DNA from: Mucilaginibacter rubeus
Lineage (GTDB): Bacteria; Bacteroidota; Bacteroidia; Sphingobacteriales; Sphingobacteriaceae
Direction: 5' to 3'
DNA length: 64,000 nucleotides
NCBI RefSeq assembly: GCF_014643835.1
Contig: NZ_BMKD01000001.1
Coordinates: 620,001-684,000, forward strand
In this document: positions 56,953-64,000 of the stretch, piece by piece
How positions within the stretch are numbered: the stretch's first letter is position 1
Layout of the letters: each line of letters begins with the position of its first letter
The notes under the pieces: model-generated
What the model was told of the DNA's origin: nothing
Seen by the model: the letters and a program-made list of their open reading frames with translations, nothing else
The model's database searches: none
Made by a program: the position numbers and the translations under genes

Positions 56953-59373
56953 ATGTTTAAAAATTACTTAAAAACAGCATTCCGTACCCTGCGTAAAAAC
57001 GTGGGGTTTACGGTTATAAATATATTGGGGCTGGCCCTTGGCCTGGCTACCTGCCTTATGATTGTGCTATATGTAGCTGATGAACTGAGCTATGATCGGT
57101 TTAATGAGAAAGCCAGCCGCACCTATCGGGTTAATGAAGACCTTAAATTTGGTAATAATAATGTACTTTATGCCGTTGCGATGCCACCGTTGGCTCAGGC
57201 TTTAAAGACGGATCTCCCTGAGGTTGAAGAAGCAACCCGGCTTAAAGCAGCGGGAGGGTTTCATGTCAAAAAATGTAATGAAAGCATCCTTGAGTACGGT
57301 ACCGTTTATGCCGATCCATCGGTTTTTAACGTGTTTACGCTGCCCATGATTAATGGTAACCCGGCTACGGCTTTGAAGGAGCCTAACACCGTGGTTATTA
57401 CCGAAACTATCGCCAAAAAGTACTTTAACAGTACCAATGTTGTAGGACGAACACTTACCATCGATAACAATCAACTATTAAAGGTTACGGGGGTGATCAG
57501 GGATTTACCGAAGCAATCGCACTTTCATTTTGATTTTTTCATGTCGATGATAAGCTGGCCTGATAGCAAATCTTCTGAATGGTTGAGAAGTGATTATAAT
57601 ACTTACGTGGTGTTGAAACCGGGCACAGATTACAAGTTATTTGAGAAGAAATTAATTGCCCTCCTAAAAAAATACAGCGAAGGGCAAATGCAAACGGCCT
57701 TACACGTCAACATTGCCGATTTTGAAAAAAGCGGCAGTTATTTCAGGCTTAACCTAACTCCGTTAACCGATATCCATTTACACTCAAACCGTACCGGCGA
57801 ATTAAGCGGCAACAGTTCGGTGCAGTATGTTTATATATTTTCGGCCATTGCCATATTTATATTACTTATAGCAGGCATCAACTTTATGAACCTTTCAACA
57901 GCTCGTTCGGCCAGCAGGGCAAGAGAGGTAGGAGTACGTAAAGTTTTAGGTTCCCCACGTAAATATTTAATAACCCAGTTTTTAACAGAATCGATATTGG
58001 TGACCCTGGCATCAGCAGTTATCGCTTTTTTTGCCGTTTTACTTTTATTGCCGCTATTTAATCAAGTGTCCGGAAAAGAATTGGTTGTAGGTTCGCAAAC
58101 CTTAACCTGGTTGTTGCCGGCCTTACTATTAATTGTACTGGTGGTAGGTTTTGCTGCCGGATCATATCCTGCTTTTTTTCTTTCAGCATTTCAGCCAATT
58201 AATGTGCTTAGCGGTAAACTGGCCGGTGGTTTCAAAGGCAGCTGGCTCAGGAGTGTACTGGTTGTCTTCCAGTTTTCTATTTCAATATTCCTCATCATTG
58301 GCACCATTGTTATTTATAATCAGCTCAATTATATTCAAACCAAAAACCTGGGTTATAACCGTAACCAGGTGCTTATTATTAATAATGCGTTTGAGTTGGG
58401 CAGCCATGCCAAAACCTTTAAAAATGAGGTGAAGCAATTACAAGGCGTGGTTAACGCTACATTGACGGGTTATTTACCAACCGGTAAAAACAGGGGAACG
58501 TCCATTTTTTACAAAGAAGCGGCAGCCGATCAAAAAACTGCTTTGTTTCCACAAAGCTGGCGGGTAGACGCAGATTACATCAATACCCTGGGTATGAAGA
58601 TCTCAGCCGGGCGCGATTTTTCCGCAGGCATGCCAACGGATTCCACCGGATTAGTGATAAACGAAACAGCGGCCAAGTTTTTAGGCTTTACTAATCCCGT
58701 TAATAAAATCCTGTACCGCAATATGGATGGCAATCGTGATCATGTAAAAGCTTATCACATCATTGGCGTGGTTAAGGATTTTAATTTCAATTCGCTGAGA
58801 GAAAATATCAGTCCGATGATTTTTTTAATGGACGAAGACAGTGGAAATCTGAGTATCAGGGTAAATACAACTAATTTACCGGCTCTCGTCGATCAGATAA
58901 AAAGCAAATGGCAGGGCATGACCCAAGGCCAGTTTAGCTACTCTTTTATGGATCAGGACTTTGACGCTAACTATCGGGCCGAGCAGCGCACCGGCACCAT
59001 ATCTATCATATTTACCGTATTAGCCATCTCCATTGCCTGCCTTGGCCTATTTGGCTTAGCTGCGTATGCCGCCGAGCAACGTACCAAAGAAATCGGGATC
59101 CGTAAAGTACTCGGTGCAAGTGTATCTGCCATAGTAAATACCTTATCCAAAGATTTTATAAAGCTGGTATTGATCTCCATAGCCATTACAACCCCTTTAG
59201 CCTGGTATTTAATGAACAAATGGCTGCAGGATTTCGCTTACCGCATCACTATACAATGGTGGGTGCTGGTGCTGGCAGGTGCAGGCGCCATGTTAATAGC
59301 TATTGTGACAGTAAGTTTCCAATCTATAAAAGCAGCATTGGCAAACCCGGTTAACAGCCTTAAAAATGAGTAG
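56953..59373 (+). CDS. FtsX/MacB-type ABC permease (array member 3)
   Basis: An 806-residue permease with the same architecture. Landmarks are FKNYLKTAFRTLRKNVGFTV at the start, SASRAREVGVRKVLGSPRKY mid, and AEQRTKEIGIRKVLGASVSA at the end, finishing NPVNSLKNE. It resembles the next gene closely in the PKQSHFHFDFF and LAGSYPAFFLSAFQPI regions, suggesting a recent tandem duplication. Confidence 0.93.
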   Translation: MFKNYLKTAFRTLRKNVGFTVINILGLALGLATCLMIVLYVADELSYDRFNEKASRTYRVNEDLKFGNNNVLYAVAMPPLAQALKTDLPEVEEATRLKAAGGFHVKKCNESILEYGTVYADPSVFNVFTLPMINGNPATALKEPNTVVITETIAKKYFNSTNVVGRTLTIDNNQLLKVTGVIRDLPKQSHFHFDFFMSMISWPDSKSSEWLRSDYNTYVVLKPGTDYKLFEKKLIALLKKYSEGQMQTALHVNIADFEKSGSYFRLNLTPLTDIHLHSNRTGELSGNSSVQYVYIFSAIAIFILLIAGINFMNLSTARSASRAREVGVRKVLGSPRKYLITQFLTESILVTLASAVIAFFAVLLLLPLFNQVSGKELVVGSQTLTWLLPALLLIVLVVGFAAGSYPAFFLSAFQPINVLSGKLAGGFKGSWLRSVLVVFQFSISIFLIIGTIVIYNQLNYIQTKNLGYNRNQVLIINNAFELGSHAKTFKNEVKQLQGVVNATLTGYLPTGKNRGTSIFYKEAAADQKTALFPQSWRVDADYINTLGMKISAGRDFSAGMPTDSTGLVINETAAKFLGFTNPVNKILYRNMDGNRDHVKAYHIIGVVKDFNFNSLRENISPMIFLMDEDSGNLSIRVNTTNLPALVDQIKSKWQGMTQGQFSYSFMDQDFDANYRAEQRTGTISIIFTVLAISIACLGLFGLAAYAAEQRTKEIGIRKVLGASVSAIVNTLSKDFIKLVLISIAITTPLAWYLMNKWLQDFAYRITIQWWVLVLAGAGAMLIAIVTVSFQSIKAALANPVNSLKNE

Positions 59374-59449
59374 GCAGTTTGTAGTGGCAGTTAGCAGTTA
59401 TGTAACAGGAGGATACCAATGAACTAACGAACAATTGAACCAATGAACC

Positions 59450-61873
59450 ATGTTTAGAAATTACCTTAAAACTGCATTTCGCACATTGAAAAAAAATGTG
59501 GGTTTCACCGCAATTAATGTATTTGGTTTGTCCCTTGGGCTGGCCACATGTTTACTCATTATATTTTATGTGGTTGATGAGCTAAGTTATGACAAGTTCA
59601 ATGTTAAGGCCGACAGGATCTATCGCGCCAATATGCAGATTAAATTTGGCGGTATCGATCAAAGCTATGCATCGTCTCCGGCGCCGCTGGGGGCTGTATT
59701 TCAAAACGATTATCCCGAGGTTGAACGTGCCTGCCGTTTGTTGCAACGCGGCGGTTATAACGTGAAAAAAGGTAACCAAACCATTCACGAAAACAGAATG
59801 GTACTTGCAGATTCGACATTGTTTGATGTATTTACCCTGCCTATCATAGCCGGTGACCCAAAAAAAGCGCTTGTTGAACCTAATACCGTGGTTATCACTG
59901 AAAGTACGGCTAAACGTTATTTTAACAACACACAGGCAGTGGGTAAAACATTTACGTTTGATGAAAAGCTGCTTTATAAGGTTACCGGCGTAATTAAAGA
60001 CCTGCCAAAGCAATCGCATTTTCGTTATGATTTTTTCCTGTCGATGGCATCAAATGCCGAAAGCAAAGATGGGGCATGGTTCAGCAATAATTTCAATACC
60101 TATGTGCTGCTAAAACCAGGTGTGGATGCCAAAAAATTTGAAGCGAAGTTTCCTGCATTGATGCACAAATATGCGGGTCCGCAATTGCAAAGTATCTTAC
60201 ATCTTACTTTTGATTCGTTTGAAGGTTCAGGCAACAAATACCAATTGAGCCTTATACCATTGAAGGATATCCACCTTAAATCAAATCTCGTGTCGGAGCT
60301 TGACCATAACGGGAATATCCAGTATGTGTACATTTTTGGCGCGGTGGCAATTTTTATCTTACTGATAGCCTGTGTAAACTTCATGAACCTTTCAACCGCC
60401 CGTTCTGCAAACCGGGCCCGTGAGGTAGGTGTACGCAAGGTTCTTGGTTCAAGGCGTCAGTCGCTTATAGCTCAATTCCTGTCCGAGTCAATCATGGTAA
60501 CGTTTATCGCAACAATGATAGCCATGCTGATGGCTTATTTCCTATTGCCGGTATTCAATAATATAGCGGGTAAAAACATGGAGCTTAATATAGGCTCACT
60601 GGTTTGGCTGATTCCTGCTTTGCTGGTAATAGTTTTGGTGATCGGCTTCCTGGCCGGTTCATATCCCGCATTTTTCCTTTCGGCATTTCAGCCAATTGAT
60701 GTTTTAAAAGGAAAGCTTTCCTCAGGCTTTAAGGGCGGGATGTTAAGGAGTTCATTGGTGGTGTTCCAGTTTTTTATATCGATAGTGCTCATCATTGGTA
60801 CGCTGGTGATCTATAATCAGCTTAAATATATTCAGAATAAAGACCTTGGTTATAATCGCAGCCAGGTATTGGTGATTCATGGTGTGTATGACCTTGGCGA
60901 CAAGAGCAAAGTGTTAAGAGATGAAGTAAAGCAGTTGCCCGGCGTAATAGGTGTAACTATGACAGGCTTTTTGCCAACTTCTGATTACCGGAACAGCAGC
61001 AGCGTTTTCCAGGAACGCGGGCTCGACCCCAAAAAAGCAGTGCTTGCACAAACCTGGGTAGTTGACGACAACTACCTGCCAACCCTCGGCATAAAACTAA
61101 CCAAAGGCCGTAATTTCTCAAACCAGATGCCTACCGATTCGGCGGCTATGATCATTAACGAAACGGCGGCGAAACTGATGGGCGTACGTGACCCGCTTAA
61201 CAAATCCATGTTTTTGCCTATGGACAATATGGCCAAAACGTTTAAAGAATATCATATAGTAGGTGTTATTAAAGATTTTAATTTCGCTTCGCTGCGCAAT
61301 AATGTAAGCCCGGTGATATTGATGTACGGACAGGATACCGGCGCCTTAAGTGTAAAAGTAAATACCGCTAATATCACCGCACTTATGGCAATGATCAGCG
61401 ACAAATGGAAATCCATAAAGCCGGGTAAGGAGTTTGAATATTCATTTATGGATGACGATTTTGATTCATCATACCGTGCGGAACAGCGGATGGGTACCAT
61501 ATTCATCATATTTACAAGTTTAACAATTGTGATAGCCTGTTTAGGTTTGTTTGGCCTTGCTGCATATGCCGCCGAACAGCGCACTAAGGAGATAGGCATC
61601 CGTAAAGTGCTTGGCGCTAATGTAGGCGCTATAGTAGGTATGCTGTCAAAAGATTTTATCAAACTGGTAATGATAGCAATAGTGATAGCCATTCCGGTTG
61701 CCTGGGTCGCCATGCAGCAATGGTTGCAGGGTTTTGCCTACCGGCAAAACATACAATGGTGGGTGGTAGTATTGGCCGCGGTTTTGGCCGTGTTGATCGC
61801 TTTCGTAACCATCAGCTTCCAATCTATCAAGGCGGCACTGGCCAACCCGGTTAGGAGTTTAAAAAATGAATAA
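59450..61873 (+). CDS. FtsX/MacB-type ABC permease (array member 4)
   Basis: An 807-residue permease, closest to member 3 (shared FRNYLKTAFRTLKKNVGFTA-type start, PKQSHFRYDFFLSM, SANRAREVGVRKVLGSRRQS and AEQRTKEIGIRKVLGANVGA). It ends NPVRSLKNE. The 76-base gap before it carries AGTGGCAGTTAGCAGT and AACTAACGAACAATTGAACC words rather than a clear promoter, so it is likely part of the same transcript. Confidence 0.93.
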   Translation: MFRNYLKTAFRTLKKNVGFTAINVFGLSLGLATCLLIIFYVVDELSYDKFNVKADRIYRANMQIKFGGIDQSYASSPAPLGAVFQNDYPEVERACRLLQRGGYNVKKGNQTIHENRMVLADSTLFDVFTLPIIAGDPKKALVEPNTVVITESTAKRYFNNTQAVGKTFTFDEKLLYKVTGVIKDLPKQSHFRYDFFLSMASNAESKDGAWFSNNFNTYVLLKPGVDAKKFEAKFPALMHKYAGPQLQSILHLTFDSFEGSGNKYQLSLIPLKDIHLKSNLVSELDHNGNIQYVYIFGAVAIFILLIACVNFMNLSTARSANRAREVGVRKVLGSRRQSLIAQFLSESIMVTFIATMIAMLMAYFLLPVFNNIAGKNMELNIGSLVWLIPALLVIVLVIGFLAGSYPAFFLSAFQPIDVLKGKLSSGFKGGMLRSSLVVFQFFISIVLIIGTLVIYNQLKYIQNKDLGYNRSQVLVIHGVYDLGDKSKVLRDEVKQLPGVIGVTMTGFLPTSDYRNSSSVFQERGLDPKKAVLAQTWVVDDNYLPTLGIKLTKGRNFSNQMPTDSAAMIINETAAKLMGVRDPLNKSMFLPMDNMAKTFKEYHIVGVIKDFNFASLRNNVSPVILMYGQDTGALSVKVNTANITALMAMISDKWKSIKPGKEFEYSFMDDDFDSSYRAEQRMGTIFIIFTSLTIVIACLGLFGLAAYAAEQRTKEIGIRKVLGANVGAIVGMLSKDFIKLVMIAIVIAIPVAWVAMQQWLQGFAYRQNIQWWVVVLAAVLAVLIAFVTISFQSIKAALANPVRSLKNE

Positions 61874-61876
61874 TTG

Positions 61877-61975
61877 TCATTAGGTCATTTAGGTTCGCCT
61901 CATTAGGTCATAAAAAGAAAATGACAAAAGTGGCCAAATGACTTAATGAGTACGCAGTAATGACACAATGATATA
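61877..61975. repeat. Intergenic TCATTAGGTCATT/AATGACTTAATG word string
   Basis: TCATTAGGTCATTTAGG, CTCATTAGGTCATAAAAAG, AATGACTTAATGAGTACGC and AATGACACAATG fill the gap between permeases 4 and 5. No ORF. The words are inverted relatives of one another. Confidence 0.5.
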
Positions 61976-61978
61976 AAT

Positions 61979-64000
61979 ATGATACGTAACTACATAAAAA
62001 CAGCATGGCGGAACCTTTATCGGAATAAGGCATTTTCGCTGATCCATATTTTGGGATTAACCATGGGGATAACCGTTTGCCTCATGATATTCCTGTATAT
62101 TATGAATGAGTTTAGCGTGGATAACTTTCATAAGCAGGGAAAAAATATTTACAGGGTAATGCGCGGTTTTGATAAATCGAAAGCGCCCACGTCGTACCTC
62201 TCGGGGCCTTACGGCCCTGCCATGCTGAATGATTATCCGCAGGATATAAAGATGGCAGTGCGAGTTTCTCCACGAAATAACCTGGTTTCTTTTGGCGAAA
62301 AATCGTTCAATGAGAAAAAGGTTTACGCGGTTGACTCCAACTTTTTTAGCCTCTTTACCTTCCCGTTGCTGAGGGGGGATGCTACTTCGGCACTAAACCA
62401 TCCGGGCAGCGTGGTGCTAACTGAAACCACCGCCAAAAAATATTTCGGCAATATTGATAATGCCATGGGCAAAGTGGTGCAGATGGATAAACGCCTGCAG
62501 TTAAAGGTAACCGGTATTGCCAAAGATGTACCTTCCAACTCGCATCTTGATTTTGATTTGGTGATGCCAATAGCCAATTACACCCGCGATCAGGGTTTTA
62601 ATGTATGGATTAACAATAGCCTGTTTGTTTACCTGTTATTGAATGAGCATAGCAGCCCGGCTGCATTGGAAAGCCGCTTTCCGCAGTTTATGGATAAGTA
62701 CATGGGCAAGGATATGCAGCGTTTCGGTACCAAATTTAACCTGAGCCTCAGACCATTCAAGGATATCTATTTTGAAAATGCCTCTTCGTTTGATAATGTA
62801 AAGCATGGCGATAAAACTGTAGTATTCATCTTTATTTCGATAGCAGTGCTCATCATGATCATTGCCTGTATCAATTTTATGAACCTTGCCACTATCCGCG
62901 CTGTTGAACGCTCAAAAGAAGTAGGGATGCGTAAGGTTTTAGGCGCGTTAAGAAACCATCTGGTATGGCAATTCATAGGCGAATCTATTTTGCTGGCGCT
63001 GGTTTCATGCGCACTTTCTATTGGTTTGTTACTCTTGCTGATGCCATCATACAATAGCCTGCTGGGGTATGAACTCACTGTATCATGGAACAGTGCACCG
63101 ATTTACTTGTTTCTTTTTGGGGTTATTTTATTTGTGGGTTTTCTTGCCGGAAGCTACCCGGCTATATTCATGTCGGCGTTTTCGCCTATTGAGGCTTTAA
63201 AGGGTAAGCTTAAATTAGGTAAGGGCGGGGCATTCTTCAGGCAATCGCTGGTGGTGTTCCAGTTCAGTATTTCGGTATTACTTATTATCGGCACTATCGT
63301 GATAGTTAACCAGATGCGGTATGTCAAAAACAAATCATTAGGTTATGACAAAGAGCAAACGGTTATTGTGCAGATTGATAATAATGACATCTATGATCAC
63401 AGGCAAACATTTAAACACCAGCTGCAAAATTCGGACTATGTGAAGTCGGTATCCCTGATGTCGGGCGAACCGGGCGGCTTTTTTGATATGCAGGGCTTTG
63501 AGGTTGAAGGCCAGCATGAAACGTTCAAATCCAGGTCGGAATTTGCCGACTTTGAATATGTAAAAACATTTGGCCTGAAAATTATTGCCGGCAGGGATTT
63601 TTCATCACAGTTTGCTACTGATACTACGAACTCGGTATTGATCAACCGTACAGCGTCTAAAGAACTGGGCTTTACGCCGCAGCAGGCTATCGGTAAATGG
63701 ATTAAAAATACGGTGCGTGATAGTAGTCGCCGCACTATCATTGGTGTAGTTGAAGATTTTAACTTCCTTTCACTTAAAGAAAACATGGATGCCCTGGTGA
63801 TATCGCCAAGCGAAGACAGGCGTGTAGCCGTAATCAAATTAAAATCCGGGAATATCCAGGCTGGTTTGGCGGCTATCAAAAACATTTATGCCGAAGTTGC
63901 GCCCGTTTATCCGTTTGAATACAGCTTTCTTGATCAGCAGTTTGATACTACCTATCGCAACGATATCAGGCAGCAAACCATGTTAAGTATATTTTCAGGC
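61979..64000 (+). CDS. FtsX/MacB-type ABC permease (array member 5, cut by window end)
   Basis: At least 674 codons of a further permease, still in frame at base 64000. It starts MIRNYIKTAWRNLYRNKAFS, has AVERSKEVGMRKVLGALRNH mid-protein, and stops being visible at FDTTYRNDIRQQTMLSIFSG, just before the C-terminal FtsX module. It differs more from members 3 and 4 than they do from each other. Whether further members follow cannot be seen. Confidence 0.9.
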   Translation, partial: MIRNYIKTAWRNLYRNKAFSLIHILGLTMGITVCLMIFLYIMNEFSVDNFHKQGKNIYRVMRGFDKSKAPTSYLSGPYGPAMLNDYPQDIKMAVRVSPRNNLVSFGEKSFNEKKVYAVDSNFFSLFTFPLLRGDATSALNHPGSVVLTETTAKKYFGNIDNAMGKVVQMDKRLQLKVTGIAKDVPSNSHLDFDLVMPIANYTRDQGFNVWINNSLFVYLLLNEHSSPAALESRFPQFMDKYMGKDMQRFGTKFNLSLRPFKDIYFENASSFDNVKHGDKTVVFIFISIAVLIMIIACINFMNLATIRAVERSKEVGMRKVLGALRNHLVWQFIGESILLALVSCALSIGLLLLLMPSYNSLLGYELTVSWNSAPIYLFLFGVILFVGFLAGSYPAIFMSAFSPIEALKGKLKLGKGGAFFRQSLVVFQFSISVLLIIGTIVIVNQMRYVKNKSLGYDKEQTVIVQIDNNDIYDHRQTFKHQLQNSDYVKSVSLMSGEPGGFFDMQGFEVEGQHETFKSRSEFADFEYVKTFGLKIIAGRDFSSQFATDTTNSVLINRTASKELGFTPQQAIGKWIKNTVRDSSRRTIIGVVEDFNFLSLKENMDALVISPSEDRRVAVIKLKSGNIQAGLAAIKNIYAEVAPVYPFEYSFLDQQFDTTYRNDIRQQTMLSIFSG

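Noticed and set aside
59370-59392. GTAG-N7-GTAGTGGCA in the gap before permease 4, similar to sites A-D
   Set aside because: It lies inside a word string (AGTGGCAGTTAGCAG), only the GTAG/GGCA parts match, and no TAnnTTTG box lies at the 26-bp distance. Probably accidental.

Overview
The window looks like chromosomal DNA of a Sphingobacteriaceae-type Bacteroidetes (Mucilaginibacter/Pedobacter-like). This is inferred from protein style and gene order, not from a search. Supporting signs are fused SpmA-SpmB, OmpA with a TSP3 calcium-binding linker, MocR/PdxR and Y_Y_Y-type regulators, FtsX-like permease arrays, A-rich leaders with few Shine-Dalgarno sites, and promoter boxes of the Bacteroidetes form TAnnTTTG. 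No rRNA, tRNA, CRISPR array or intact insertion sequence was seen.

Layout. 1-3.2 kb: 3' end of lgt, a GtrA-family gene and suhB, then an AT-rich block of two unknown genes that contains a second, diverged copy of the suhB 3' end. 3.3-5.4 kb: Nfu iron-sulfur scaffold and purB (minus). 5.6-12.3 kb: TetR regulator and a complete tripartite RND efflux operon. 12.3-22.6 kb: housekeeping and stress genes (DUF4126, MscS, TetR, two OsmC, SpmAB fusion, DinB-like proteins, OmpA, a Usp-like protein). 22.6-25.1 kb: two secreted esterases. 25.3-29.3 kb: an MBL-fold/DMT transporter/DoxX operon divergent from a MocR regulator, with a palindromic operator between them. 29.3-30.4 kb: a long noncoding gap holding a 26-codon membrane-peptide gene. 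30.4-39.2 kb: a small glycan locus (DUF5009 membrane acyltransferase-like protein, GH9 glycosidase, tandem-thioredoxin protein, ThuA protein) and a membrane-tethered propeller/Y_Y_Y/LuxR-type regulator. 39.5-46 kb: mixed housekeeping genes. 46.1-64 kb: histidine kinase and sigma-54 response regulator, divergent from an adaptor, one ABC ATPase, a decayed permease remnant and five large FtsX/MacB permease genes, the last cut by the window end.

How genes work together. The strongest new signal is a direct-repeat site (two GTAG-type half-sites one 11-bp turn apart). It occurs once upstream of the DUF5009 gene, twice upstream of GH9 and once upstream of the Y_Y_Y regulator. In front of DUF5009 and GH9 the site lies exactly 26 bp upstream of a TAnnTTTG box. 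This suggests a small SusCD-independent glycan regulon controlled by the neighbouring regulator. A second theme is the permease array: one adaptor and one ATPase serve at least five permeases, with a sigma-54-type promoter (GG-N10-GC) just ahead of the ATPase and the sigma-54 activator encoded next door. Many intergenic gaps hold palindromes or short repeating word strings, probably dispersed repeat families of this lineage.
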